From: Pandoraea captiosa
GTDB lineage: Bacteria; Pseudomonadota; Gammaproteobacteria; Burkholderiales; Burkholderiaceae
NCBI RefSeq assembly: GCF_902459775.1
Contig: NZ_CABPSQ010000002.1
Span: 806,001-870,000, forward strand
Length of the DNA stretch: 64,000 nucleotides
Direction of reading: 5' to 3'
Shown here piece after piece: positions 10,436 to 19,172 of this stretch; positions within the stretch are counted from its first letter, which is position 1; each line of letters starts with the position of its first letter. A model generated the notes under the pieces. That model was not told the origin of the DNA and did not search any database. It saw only the letters and a program-made list of their open reading frames with translations. The position numbers and the translations under genes were made by a program.

Positions 10436-11890
10436 ATGAACGCGCCGCACAAGTTGCATCCCGAGTTCCGCGCCGAAGCGCTTCGCATCGGCGGCGAGAA
10501 AGTGACCCGCGAACGGATCATCGAAGTGTTCAATCCGTACTCGGGCGATCTGGTCGGCACCGTGCCGAAGGCTTCGCTCGACGACGTTCGCCGCGCATTC
10601 TCGATCGCCAAGCAGTACCGCTCGACGCTCACGCGTTTCGAGCGGGCCAACATTCTCGACAAGGCGGCGGCATTGCTGCGCGCGCGCACTGCCGAGGCTG
10701 CCGCCATCATCACGATGGAGTCGGGACTGTGCAAAAAGGACGCCGTCTACGAAATCGGGCGCGTGGCCGACGTGCTCGGCTTCGCTGCGGGCGAAGCGCT
10801 GAAGGACGACGGACAGGCGTTCTCCTGCGATCTCACGCCGCACGGCAAGAAGCGCCGGGTGGTCACGCAGCGAGAGCCGCTGCTCGGCGCAATCTCGGCC
10901 ATTACCCCGTTCAATCACCCGATGAACCAGGTGGCCCACAAGGTGGCGCCGTCCATTGCGACCAACAACCGGATGGTCCTCAAGCCTTCCGAGAAGGTGC
11001 CCCTGTCCGCCTACTATCTCGCCGATACGCTCTATGAAGCCGGCCTGCCGCCGGAGATGCTCCAAGTGATCACGGGCGATCCGATGGAGATCGCCGACGA
11101 GATGATCACGAACGAGAACATCGACATGATCACGTTCACGGGCGGCGTGTCGATCGGCAAGTACATCGCGTCGAAGGCGGGCTATCGCCGCATCGTGCTG
11201 GAGCTGGGCGGCAACGATCCGCTCATCGTGATGGAAGACGCCGATCTGGATCGTGCGTCCGACCTCGCCGTGCAGGGCTCGTACAAGAACTCCGGTCAGC
11301 GATGCACGGCGGTCAAGCGCATGCTCGTTCATCGTGACATCGCCGCGCAGTTCACCGAGCTTGTCGTCGAGAAGACCCGGCTGTGGAAATACGGTGATCC
11401 GGCCGATGATGGAAACGATATGGGAACGGTCATCGACGAAGCGGCGGCGCGGCTGTTCGAAGCGCGCGTGAACGAAGCCGTGGCACAGGGGGCTCGGTTG
11501 CTCGTGGGCAACAAGCGCGAAGGGGCGCTGTATTCGCCCACGGTGATCGATCGCGTCGATCCGAAAATGACGGTCGTGCGCGAGGAGACATTCGGACCGG
11601 TGTCGCCCATTCTTACGTTCGGCAGCATCGACGAGGCGATCGCCATGTCCAACGGCACCGCGTTCGGGTTGTCGTCGGGCGTATGCACGAACCGGCTCGA
11701 CTACGTGACGCGCTTCACCAACGAGTTGCAGGTGGGCACGGTCAACGTATGGGAAGTGCCGGGCTATCGCATCGAACTGACGCCGTTCGGGGGGATCAAG
11801 GATTCCGGTCTGGGTTACAAGGAAGGGGTTCAGGAAGCGATGAAAAGCTTCACGAACACAAAAACCTTCACGCTGCCGTGGGGAATCTGA
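10436..11890 (+). CDS. phnY: Phosphonoacetaldehyde dehydrogenase
   Basis: A 484-residue NAD-dependent aldehyde dehydrogenase that oxidises phosphonoacetaldehyde, the PhnW product, to phosphonoacetate. Catalytic Cys is in NSGQRCTAVKRM, the general-base Glu in VLELGGNDP, and the cofactor loop is FTGGVSIGKYIA. The PFNHPMNQVAHKVAP segment is shared with the phosphonoacetaldehyde and related dehydrogenases. The ATG at 10436 follows TGTGGAGAACCCC; the frame's upstream extension to 10391 has no support. It lies 100 bases after phnA, in the same direction, so co-transcription is likely. Confidence 0.93.
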   Translation: MNAPHKLHPEFRAEALRIGGEKVTRERIIEVFNPYSGDLVGTVPKASLDDVRRAFSIAKQYRSTLTRFERANILDKAAALLRARTAEAAAIITMESGLCKKDAVYEIGRVADVLGFAAGEALKDDGQAFSCDLTPHGKKRRVVTQREPLLGAISAITPFNHPMNQVAHKVAPSIATNNRMVLKPSEKVPLSAYYLADTLYEAGLPPEMLQVITGDPMEIADEMITNENIDMITFTGGVSIGKYIASKAGYRRIVLELGGNDPLIVMEDADLDRASDLAVQGSYKNSGQRCTAVKRMLVHRDIAAQFTELVVEKTRLWKYGDPADDGNDMGTVIDEAAARLFEARVNEAVAQGARLLVGNKREGALYSPTVIDRVDPKMTVVREETFGPVSPILTFGSIDEAIAMSNGTAFGLSSGVCTNRLDYVTRFTNELQVGTVNVWEVPGYRIELTPFGGIKDSGLGYKEGVQEAMKSFTNTKTFTLPWGI

Positions 11891-12227
11891 AGCCGTTATC
11901 CACAGGCGAAGGGAGCAGACGGGCTGCGGTTCGCATCGGCCGGGACGACCGGTCGGCGGCCCTCGCAGCCGGTCTGTTTCCCTGATGCAACAAGGCTTAG
12001 CAGAATGCGCGCAAAAATTGTGACAAATTGATGACGCGATTGTTGCGGTGTTCGATTTGGTGTACGGTGTACCGATTGGGGATACGCATGACGCGCAGAC
12101 TTCATACGCATCCCGACGCCAGTGTAGGACTGACGCGGGATGCCGGTTTTGGCAAACCAGTGCACGCGTCATGTGGGTGGCGCGAGGCGCTGCCTGTCCC
12201 GTCGACAATAAGACACGGAACACTGGC
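11891..12227. other. Spacer between phnY and the Na/Pi cotransporter gene
   Basis: 337 bases with no convincing gene. The stretch 12010-12080 is AT-rich (TTGTGACAAATTGATGACG and onward) and probably holds a promoter for the downstream transporter gene. I see no strong terminator hairpin after phnY, so read-through from the phn operon is possible. Confidence 0.5.
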
Positions 12228-14036
12228 ATGCTGACTCTGCTCAACCTTCTCTCCGGCGTGGCGATGCTGATCTGGGGCACACATATCGTGCGCACCGGGG
12301 TCCTTCGCGTCTACGGTGCCGATCTGCGACGGATTCTGTCGCACAGCATCTCGAATCGTTTCCTTGCCTTCGCGGCGGGCGTGCTTGTCACCGGTCTCGT
12401 GCAAAGCAGCAATGCGACGGCGCTCATCGTGTCGTCGTTCGGTGCGCAAGGGCTGATCGCGCTGGCGCCGGCGTTGTCCATCATGCTGGGCGCAGACGTC
12501 GGTACGGCGGTCATGGCGCGGATCCTGACGTTCGACCTGCATTGGCTTTCACCGCTGCTGATCTTCTTCGGCGTCATCTTCTTCCTGTCACGCAAGCAGA
12601 CGCGCGCGGGCCAACTGGGTCGCGTGTCGATCGGCCTCGGCCTCATCATCCTTGCCTTGCAGCTGATCGTCGGCGCGACGACACCGATGACGGAAGCCGC
12701 CGGCGTCAAGGTACTGTTCGGCTCGCTCACCGGCGACGTGATGCTCGATACGCTCATCGGCGCGTTGTTCGCGATGGTGTCGTATTCCAGTCTTGCGGCG
12801 GTGCTGCTCACCGCAACGCTCGCCTCTTCGGGCGTGATCTCGCTCAAGGTGGCGCTGTGTCTGGTGATCGGCGCGAATCTCGGCAGCGGCATGCTGGCCA
12901 TGCTGACCTCGGCCGGGCAGAACGCGGCCGGTCGTCGCGTGGTATTCGGCAGCCTGCTCTTCAAGCTGATCGGTTGCCTGATCGTGCTGCCGTTCGTCGA
13001 TTACGCGCCCATGCTCGTGAATTGGCTCTCGGACGCGCCGGCGCAAGCAGTCGTGAACTTCCACGTGCTATACAACCTGGTGCGCTGCGTAGTGTGCCTG
13101 GCCTTTACCGAACCCATGGCCCGCCTGTGCGTGCGACTGCTCGCCGAGAAGCCGGAAACCGACGGCGTGACCCGTCCGCGTCACCTCGACGAGAGCGCGC
13201 TCGAAATGCCGTCGCTCGCGCTGGCCAATGCCACGCGCGAGACGCTGCGCATGGGCGACATCATCGAGCGCATGCTCAACGGATTGCTCGACGTGATCAA
13301 GAGCAACGACGTTGCCCGCGCACGCGAGACCCGTCGGCTGGACGACGACGTCGACCATCTCTACACCGCCGTGAAGATGTACCTGACACGTGTGTCGCGC
13401 GAGAATCTGAGCGAGCAGGACAGCCGTCGCTGGACCGACATCATTTCGCTCACGATCAATCTCGAACATGCGGGCGACATCATCGAGCGCATGGTCGTCG
13501 AAGTCGAAGAGAAAAAGATCTCGCACAAGCTCTCGTTCTCCGAAGCGGGGTTGCAGGAGATTTGCGACATGCATGCGCGGCTGGTGACGAATCTGCAACT
13601 GGGCCTGTCCGTGTTCCTGAACACCGACCTCAAGAGTGCACAGCGGCTCATGGCGGAGAAGGAGAGCTTCCGCGATCTGGAGCGCGCGTATTCGTACACA
13701 CACCTGAATCGTCTGGCGGGACAGTCGGTGCAGAGTATCGAGACGAGTTCGCTGCATCTGGACATCATCAGCGACATGAAGCGTCTGAATTCGCTGTTCT
13801 GCTCGACCGCCTATCCGGTGCTCGACGATGCCGGCGCGCTGCGCAAGAGTCGCATGCGAGACAAGCCGAAGGACACCAAGGATCCGAAGGCGCCGAAGGA
13901 AGTCAAGGCGTCGAAACTGGCGGCGCTTGCCGAAGTCGCGACGGCCGCCGCCGGCTCCGCCTCAAGTTCTCGCGACGACAACGAGAGTTCTCACGATGGC
14001 CCTGAGCCTGCCGGACATCCGCACCCTGTTCGATAA
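12228..14036 (+). CDS. Na+/phosphate cotransporter family protein with PhoU-like C-terminal domain
   Basis: A 602-residue protein of the NptA/YjbB group. The first ~330 residues hold two inverted membrane repeats, each with a QSS-type signature (GLVQSSNATALIVSSFGAQG, then a YSSLAAVLLTATLASSG repeat). Residues ~345-540 form PhoU-like helices (ETLRMGDIIERMLNGLLDVI). The last ~65 residues are a Lys/Pro/Ala-rich tail that looks disordered. The ATG at 12228 begins homology at once (MLTLLNLLSGVAMLIWG). Relatives move phosphate with sodium, often outward. Next to C–P bond cleavage enzymes a role in balancing released phosphate is likely (inference). Its end overlaps the HD gene by 41 bases. Confidence 0.85.
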   Translation: MLTLLNLLSGVAMLIWGTHIVRTGVLRVYGADLRRILSHSISNRFLAFAAGVLVTGLVQSSNATALIVSSFGAQGLIALAPALSIMLGADVGTAVMARILTFDLHWLSPLLIFFGVIFFLSRKQTRAGQLGRVSIGLGLIILALQLIVGATTPMTEAAGVKVLFGSLTGDVMLDTLIGALFAMVSYSSLAAVLLTATLASSGVISLKVALCLVIGANLGSGMLAMLTSAGQNAAGRRVVFGSLLFKLIGCLIVLPFVDYAPMLVNWLSDAPAQAVVNFHVLYNLVRCVVCLAFTEPMARLCVRLLAEKPETDGVTRPRHLDESALEMPSLALANATRETLRMGDIIERMLNGLLDVIKSNDVARARETRRLDDDVDHLYTAVKMYLTRVSRENLSEQDSRRWTDIISLTINLEHAGDIIERMVVEVEEKKISHKLSFSEAGLQEICDMHARLVTNLQLGLSVFLNTDLKSAQRLMAEKESFRDLERAYSYTHLNRLAGQSVQSIETSSLHLDIISDMKRLNSLFCSTAYPVLDDAGALRKSRMRDKPKDTKDPKAPKEVKASKLAALAEVATAAAGSASSSRDDNESSHDGPEPAGHPHPVR

Positions 14037-14544
14037 GTTCGGCTCGATCGCATACAGCGGCGAGCCCGTCACCCAACTGGAGCACGCGCTGCAAAGCGGC
14101 GCGCTCGCCGAGCGCGAGGGCGCCGACGAGGCGCTCGTCGCGGCCAGTTTCCTCCACGATCTCGGCCACCTGCTCAATCTTCAGGGCGAAACGCCCACCG
14201 AGCGCGGCATCGACGATCTGCATCAATACTTCGCATTGCCGTTCCTGAGGCCGCTCTTTGGCGACGCGGTCCTCGATCCCATTCGTCTGCACGTGGACGC
14301 GAAGCGGTGCCTGTGCGCGATCGACCCCGAGTACTACGGCAAGCTCTCGGTCGATTCCGTGCGCAGCCTGGCATTGCAGGGCGGGGTGTTCAGCGACGAG
14401 GAGGCGACGACATTCCTGGCGCGCGATCACGCACAGGCGGCGCTGCGCCTGCGTCGCTGGGACGACCGGGCAAAGGTCGCCGGCATGCAGACACCGTCGC
14501 TCGATCACTACATGAAGGTGTTGGAGCGCGTGACGATCCAGTAA
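13996..14544 (+). CDS. PhnZ-like HD-domain protein of phosphonate loci
   Basis: A 182-residue HD-fold protein. PhnZ is a di-iron oxygenase that cleaves 2-amino-1-hydroxyethylphosphonate to glycine and phosphate. Here Tyr20, Glu23, His30, His54-Asp55 and His76 sit at the spacing I recall for PhnZ Tyr24, Glu27, His34, His58-Asp59 and His80, and His99 and Lys103 would match His104 and Lys108. AYSGEPVTQLEHALQ is the diagnostic segment, so this is closer to PhnZ than to nucleotide HD phosphohydrolases. The ATG at 13996 lies inside the cotransporter gene in another frame. No PhnY*-type hydroxylase gene occurs in the window. Symbol withheld because activity on this substrate is not shown. Confidence 0.85.
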   Translation: MALSLPDIRTLFDKFGSIAYSGEPVTQLEHALQSGALAEREGADEALVAASFLHDLGHLLNLQGETPTERGIDDLHQYFALPFLRPLFGDAVLDPIRLHVDAKRCLCAIDPEYYGKLSVDSVRSLALQGGVFSDEEATTFLARDHAQAALRLRRWDDRAKVAGMQTPSLDHYMKVLERVTIQ

Positions 14545-14580
14545 TGCCTGCTTGCCCGCTTGCTCGCTGCGCAAAGCAAT

Positions 14581-14614
14581 CGAGGCCGCGCCGGAGAGAT
14601 TCGGCGCGGCCTCG
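14581..14614. terminator. Strong GC hairpin between convergent genes
   Basis: A perfect 12-bp stem (CGAGGCCGCGCC at 14581-14592 with GGCGCGGCCTCG at 14603-14614) and a 10-base loop lie 37 bases after the HD gene and face the end of the membrane protein gene on the other strand. There is only a weak T-tract on the plus side, so it may stop both transcripts or simply protect their 3' ends. Confidence 0.7.
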
Positions 14615-14675
14615 TCGTTTCAACGGATGCCCTTGCTGCGCGGGGCAGTCTGCAAGATCAGCATGGTCAGCAAGG

Positions 14676-15668
14676 TTACCGCGGCAGCCGGGCGCGCCAG
14701 ACGGCGGGCAGCAGCCGGAGTACCGCCTTGCGCGAGGGCTGCCAGAAGACCGAGAGCAAGAGCAGCACGCCGCCCACGACAACGGCGGTCGCCGGTAGCG
14801 ACGCGCTGGACGCCGTGTAGAACTCGCCGTCGCTTGCCGGGGATGTCATGAACAGGCGCAGGATTGCACTCATCACGTAGAGCAACGACGAGAGCATGAG
14901 CGCGCGTCGGTCGATGGCAAGCGAGATGACGGTGAGCACCGCAAACACGGCGACGACCGCGCCCGGATGGTGGGGGGCGAGCATCCAGAAGATCGGATGC
15001 GTGACCATGCAGGCCGAGAGCAGATGAAGCCAGAAGGCGACGTCGGAGCGGATCGTGGTGCGTTGCGGATCCTGAGCGTCCCAGCGCAGTGCCCAGAGGA
15101 AGATCGCCAGACCTGCCACGACGTTGCCGACGAGCAGCCATACGCCGACGTTGTCGTCGAGCAGCACGATGGCATGCGCCCACACGACGATCACGACACC
15201 GGCAAGCCCCATCGCAATGACGGCAGGCACGCGGAAACGCCACCAGAAGAGGGCGGCCCCAAGGGCCGTGCACAGGCATGTGGCAACGAGGGTCCACGCA
15301 CTCATCGACGCGCGCACGCTTTCGCCGCCCTGATGCAGCAGCGACGCATTGCCGAAGCCGAGCAACGCGCAGGTACTGACGAAGCTGAACGAGAAACACA
15401 ACGCGGGCAACGCCATGCGGCGGCGTCGCACGAAAATTTCGGAGAGCCCCCAGGTCATGGCGGCTGCGACGAGCATCTGGAGCCACGACGGAAGTGCAAC
15501 GGTGAGCCACACGATCCCGAAGGACAGCAGCCACGAGGCGATCACGACGAAGATATCGTTAAAGCTGGTGACCAGCCGCAACGGCTCGTCGTCGACGCGT
15601 TGCTGTGTTCGGGCGGTGGGAATGTCGGAGGCTGCGGGCTGCGGCGTAGGAAGATCAGGCGTCGTCAT
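14676..15668 (-). CDS. Multi-pass inner-membrane protein of unknown function
   Basis: A 330-residue protein with a hydrophilic, Pro/Thr-rich N-terminus of ~45 residues and then about ten strongly hydrophobic segments. Aromatic-rich loops (ALFWWRFRVP, HPIFWMLAPHHPG) and a cationic end (RLLPAVWRARLPR) are visible. I do not recognise the family. Longer upstream frames run through the RidA gene and are artefacts; the ATG at 15668 is the natural start. It lies downstream of the RidA/dehydratase operon in the same direction, separated by 131 bases, so it may have its own promoter. No catalytic motif can be named. Confidence 0.7.
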   Translation of the reverse strand: MTTPDLPTPQPAASDIPTARTQQRVDDEPLRLVTSFNDIFVVIASWLLSFGIVWLTVALPSWLQMLVAAAMTWGLSEIFVRRRRMALPALCFSFSFVSTCALLGFGNASLLHQGGESVRASMSAWTLVATCLCTALGAALFWWRFRVPAVIAMGLAGVVIVVWAHAIVLLDDNVGVWLLVGNVVAGLAIFLWALRWDAQDPQRTTIRSDVAFWLHLLSACMVTHPIFWMLAPHHPGAVVAVFAVLTVISLAIDRRALMLSSLLYVMSAILRLFMTSPASDGEFYTASSASLPATAVVVGGVLLLLSVFWQPSRKAVLRLLPAVWRARLPR

Positions 15669-15799
15669 GGCTTGAAGAACGTGAATTCGTGGAGCGAAGT
15701 GTAACCGTCGGACGGATTCACGGCGCCAAAAATCCCGGATGTCTTCAAGCCACGCCCGAAAGCGGGAACATGACCCGGCTTGCCACATCGATGTGGCGC

Positions 15800-16198
15800 T
15801 CAGCCCGCCAGTGCCGTCGCCTCGATCTCCACGGCCACGCCATGACTCAGCGCCGGTACCGGTACCACGCAACGCGCCGGTTTCGCATCGCCGGCCCATG
15901 CGGCATAGACGTCGTTGAACGGTCCCCAATGGTCCACGTTCGTGATGTACACGCGCACCTGCACCAACCGGCTCACGCTGGAGCCACACGCGCTGAGAAT
16001 TGCCGCGACGTTGTCCAGCGCCTGCTTCGCCTGGACTTCGAACGGCGCGCCCACGAGGCGCTCGCCCTCCGGCGTGATGGGCAGCTGACCCGAGACGAAT
16101 ACGAAGCCGTTGGCGCAAACGCCATGCGAATAGTGTCCGCGCGGCGGTTGCAGCGTGGATACGTTCACCGATTCGATACCTCGTTCCTGCGTGCTCAT
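15800..16198 (-). CDS. RidA/YjgF-family reactive-intermediate deaminase
   Basis: A 132-residue Rid-family protein. RidA hydrolyses 2-aminoacrylate and other enamine/imine intermediates released by PLP dehydratases such as threonine/serine dehydratase. Family marks are the GVCANGFVFVSGQLP segment, the QAKQALDNVAAIL helix and RLVQVRVYITNVDHWGPFN. The canonical catalytic Arg context (near residue 105 of E. coli RidA) reads KPARCVVPVPALSHG here, keeping the Arg. It overlaps the stop of the dehydratase gene by 4 bases (ATGA), so the two are translationally coupled. That fits a built-in safeguard against the dehydratase's own intermediate. Confidence 0.9.
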   Translation of the reverse strand: MSTQERGIESVNVSTLQPPRGHYSHGVCANGFVFVSGQLPITPEGERLVGAPFEVQAKQALDNVAAILSACGSSVSRLVQVRVYITNVDHWGPFNDVYAAWAGDAKPARCVVPVPALSHGVAVEIEATALAG

Positions 16199-17193
16199 GC
16201 GACCTCCCCAAGTGTCAGTTTTGCGAAACGCGCGAGATCGACGTTGCCGCCGGAGAGCAGGATGCCCACACGCTTGCCGCGCACGTCGATCTTGCCCTGG
16301 AACACTGCGGCTGCGGCGAGACATCCGGTCGGCTCCACCACGATTTTCATGCGGCTTGCAAAGAATTGCATCGCCTGCACGAGTTCGTCGTCCGTGACCG
16401 TGAGAATGTCGTCGACCAGTGCGCGGATGACCGGGAACGTCTGGTTGCCCAGATGTTGCGTCTGCGCGCCGTCCGCAATGGTGCGCGGCGTGTCGATGTG
16501 CACGATCTCGCCCGTGCGAAAACTCTGCTGACCGTCGTTGCCGGCTTCGGGCTCCACGCCGTAAATCTCGATGTTCGGATTCAGCGCGCGCGCGGCGACT
16601 GCGCTGCCCGAGAGCAGGCCGCCACCGCCCAGACACACGACAAGAATGTCGAGTTCGCCCGCGTCCTCGATCAGCTCTTTGGTGGCCGTGCCCTGACCGG
16701 CCATCACGTGCGGATGGTCGTACGGCGGGATCAACGTCATGCCGCGCTCGGTCGCCAGTCGCCGGGCCAGCGCCTCGCGATCTTCCGTGTAGCGGTCGTA
16801 CAGAATCACTTCCGCGCCGTAGCCACGTGTGGCTTCGACCTTCACCTGCGGGGCGTCCTGCGGCATGAGGATGACGGCCGGCACCCCGAGTTCGCGTGCC
16901 GACAAGGCGATCGCCTGCGCATGGTTGCCCGAGGAGAACGCCAGCACGCCAGCGCGCCGTTGCGCGGCGGTAAATTGCGAAATCGCGTTGTATGCGCCGC
17001 GGAACTTGAACGCGCCCATGCGCTGAAAGTTCTCCGCCTTGAAGAACAGGCTGGCGCCGGTCATTGCGTCTGCGGTGCGTGACGTGAGCACCGGTGTACG
17101 GTGTGCGGCCTCGCGAATGCGATCGTGAGCGGCGACGACATCGCCATATGTGATCGCGAGAGAAGACGATGTGGCCTGCGTGGGGGTGGTCAT
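16195..17193 (-). CDS. Threonine/serine dehydratase, PLP-dependent
   Basis: A 332-residue fold-type II PLP enzyme without the C-terminal ACT domain of biosynthetic IlvA, so it resembles catabolic threonine/serine dehydratases or serine racemase-like enzymes. Lys63 in GAFKFRGAYNA is the PLP lysine, SSGNHAQAIA binds the substrate carboxylate, and CLGGGGLLSG is the phosphate-binding loop. Products would be 2-oxobutyrate or pyruvate plus ammonia. It overlaps both neighbours by ATGA junctions, with the YheO-type regulator upstream and RidA downstream. Substrate preference (Thr, Ser or a β-hydroxy amino acid such as 3-hydroxyaspartate) cannot be fixed from sequence. Confidence 0.9.
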   Translation of the reverse strand: MTTPTQATSSSLAITYGDVVAAHDRIREAAHRTPVLTSRTADAMTGASLFFKAENFQRMGAFKFRGAYNAISQFTAAQRRAGVLAFSSGNHAQAIALSARELGVPAVILMPQDAPQVKVEATRGYGAEVILYDRYTEDREALARRLATERGMTLIPPYDHPHVMAGQGTATKELIEDAGELDILVVCLGGGGLLSGSAVAARALNPNIEIYGVEPEAGNDGQQSFRTGEIVHIDTPRTIADGAQTQHLGNQTFPVIRALVDDILTVTDDELVQAMQFFASRMKIVVEPTGCLAAAAVFQGKIDVRGKRVGILLSGGNVDLARFAKLTLGEVA

Positions 17194-17864
17194 GATGCAC
17201 CTTTCGGGTCGGAGAGGTAGGTGTAGACGGTCGAGCGCGCAATGCCCAGCGTCCGTGCGACTTCGGCATGCGCCTGGCGCAAATCGAGCAAGCCGCGCGC
17301 TTCGACGAGGCGGATCGCTTCGCGGCGTTGCGCAAGGGTCAGCGCCTGCGGTGTGGTGTTGCGCTGCGCGGCAAACGCGGTGATCAGCGGTGCGATGTCA
17401 TCCAGACGTCGGTTCGAGAGCGTCTCCCTGACCGACGCCGGCGCCTGATTCGGCACGTTCACCAACTGCTGGACGCTTGCCGCCGCTGCCGCCAGCATCG
17501 AAATGTCCATGTTCAGGCAGATGGCCGCGACATACTCGCCGCGACTGTTCTTCAACCCGATGGACGTGCTTTTGGCCGGACGCCCGTCGGGAAACCGGTT
17601 GGCGTAGTTTGCGATGACCTCCGGGAACGCCGGATCCGCAATGCGCGCAAGTCCCATTTCCGTTACCGCGTCGCCCGGCTCGCGGCCCGACAGATTGTTG
17701 GCGATGGCCACGATGGCGTGGTCCGGGTCGGTCAGGTCGTGCAGCACCACTTCGACGAGCGGCGCGAACGTCTGGCCGAGCGCTTCGACGATTTTGCGAC
17801 CCTCACGCAAAAGCAGCGTGTTCTCGTCGAGCTTCCTGGTAGTGGTGGATTTGGCGGATATCAT
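17190..17864 (-). CDS. YheO/DauR-type PAS-HTH transcriptional regulator
   Basis: A 224-residue regulator with an N-terminal PAS-like YheO domain (LGQTFAPLVEVVLHDLTDPDHAIVAI in pieces, SIGLKNSRGEYVAAICLNMD) and a C-terminal HTH (RGLLDLRQAHAEVARTLGIARSTVYTYL). Relatives such as DauR control D-arginine and other amino-acid catabolic genes. It is the first gene of a three-gene overlapping operon with the dehydratase and ridA, so it probably controls its own operon. A long palindrome that overlaps a good promoter ends just before the start codon. That promoter predicts transcription starting within a few bases of the ATG. Confidence 0.87.
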   Translation of the reverse strand: MISAKSTTTRKLDENTLLLREGRKIVEALGQTFAPLVEVVLHDLTDPDHAIVAIANNLSGREPGDAVTEMGLARIADPAFPEVIANYANRFPDGRPAKSTSIGLKNSRGEYVAAICLNMDISMLAAAAASVQQLVNVPNQAPASVRETLSNRRLDDIAPLITAFAAQRNTTPQALTLAQRREAIRLVEARGLLDLRQAHAEVARTLGIARSTVYTYLSDPKGAS

Positions 17865-17866
17865 GA

Positions 17867-17901
17867 TTTGACATTATGTCATTCGATGACGAAATGTCAA
17901 A
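17867..17901 (-). promoter_or_regulatory. Promoter and palindromic operator of the regulator/dehydratase/ridA operon
   Basis: TTTGACAT (17867-17874) and ATGTCAAA (17894-17901) are perfect 8-base inverted arms around a centre that is itself partly symmetric (TCATTCGATGA). On the minus strand the right arm supplies TTGACA as -35 and, 16 bases on, CATAAT (17878 to 17873) as -10. The start point would fall near 17866, next to the ATG at 17864, so the transcript may be leaderless. Confidence 0.6.
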
Positions 17902-18010
17902 CCGCGGTCGGAAAAATGCCCGCTACCGGCTGACCTCGCGGGGGAGGGCGCGCCGACGCGCGGGCAGCTACTGCGGATGTTGCACGTTGCGAACGGTGCA
18001 ACGCTGTGAG

Positions 18011-19039
18011 TCAGACGAGCTGCTTTTCCGCCAACTCGCTCTTCAGATAGCCATAGTAGATCGGCGCGGCGATCAGGCCCGGCAACCCGAAGGCGGCCTC
18101 CAGAACGATCATCGCCAACAGCAGTTCCCAAGAGCGCGACTGGATTTGCGTGCCGACGATGCGAGCGTTCAGGAAGTATTCGAGCTTGTGAATGACGATC
18201 AGAAAGACGAGCGCCGAAATTGCCACGTACAGCGACACCGACAGGCCGAGCACTACAATGAACGTATTCGAGATCAGATTACCCACGACCGGTAGCAGCC
18301 CGACCACGAACGTCACGACGATCATCGTCTTGCGCAACGGCAGGTGAATGTCGAAAAGTGGGAGAACGCCCACGAGGAAGATGGCCGTGAACAGGGTGTT
18401 GATCGCGGAGATCTTGACCTGTGCGAAGACGATGCGACGAAACGCGTCGCCGAACAGCGTTACGCGGCGAGTGAGCGCGGCGGCCAGCGGCTGCATGTGA
18501 TGCACCGGGCGAACGGACGAAAGTGCCACGAGCGCCCCGAGCACCAGCCCGACGATAATATGGACCATGGCGTTGAGCGCTTCCTTGCCGACGAGCGACA
18601 TCTCCTGCGTGTGATCCTTCAGGAATCCGGTCACGGCCTGATGGATGTCTTCGCCGTCCGCCGGCAAACGATCGGTGACCCACATCGGCAATTGCGAACG
18701 CGCCTGCTCGACCGCTTCCATCATGCGGCCGTTGATGTGTTCCAGATGGCCGGCGTCGCTGCGAAAGAACGTGATGACGCCGAAGATCAGCGCCGTCATC
18801 AGGGCAACGATGACGGCCGAGAGCAGCGCCACTGCGACCAGTCGCGCCCGCTCGCTGGAGATGCGCAGTTGCAGGCGCGGCCCCAGCACATGGACCAATT
18901 GGTAGACCACCATGCCGGCGAGCACCGCCGAGAGCAGATGGATGTGAAGAATCAGCCAAAGGGCCCCGGCGGCGAAGACGTAGCTTGCCAGTTCGACCCA
19001 GAAGTTGCGGTCCGGAGTCCAGCCAGAGCGCGGTTCCAT
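18011..19039 (-). CDS. AI-2E family transporter (PerM-like membrane protein)
   Basis: A 342-residue protein with about eight membrane segments, two or three at the N-terminus, a ~90-residue hydrophilic region (SDAGHLEHINGRMMEAVEQAR) and a C-terminal bundle. This is the layout of the AI-2E/PerM family. Members include the TqsA autoinducer exporter and Na+/H+ antiporters, so a substrate cannot be assigned. The C-terminal GLPGLIAAPIYYGYLKSEL matches the conserved terminal helix. It is monocistronic as far as can be seen, with 146 bases to the regulator gene downstream. Confidence 0.88.
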   Translation of the reverse strand: MEPRSGWTPDRNFWVELASYVFAAGALWLILHIHLLSAVLAGMVVYQLVHVLGPRLQLRISSERARLVAVALLSAVIVALMTALIFGVITFFRSDAGHLEHINGRMMEAVEQARSQLPMWVTDRLPADGEDIHQAVTGFLKDHTQEMSLVGKEALNAMVHIIVGLVLGALVALSSVRPVHHMQPLAAALTRRVTLFGDAFRRIVFAQVKISAINTLFTAIFLVGVLPLFDIHLPLRKTMIVVTFVVGLLPVVGNLISNTFIVVLGLSVSLYVAISALVFLIVIHKLEYFLNARIVGTQIQSRSWELLLAMIVLEAAFGLPGLIAAPIYYGYLKSELAEKQLV

Positions 19040-19172
19040 GAAATGACGTCCTTAAAAATACCTTGGGCGGCCTCTACGGCTTCTACTGTCACTATTGCCC
19101 AACTACGCCGGTAAGACACACGGGCGGCGCCGGTGCGCTGCCCTTGGCCGATGCTGCCTGACGGCGTCCTGC

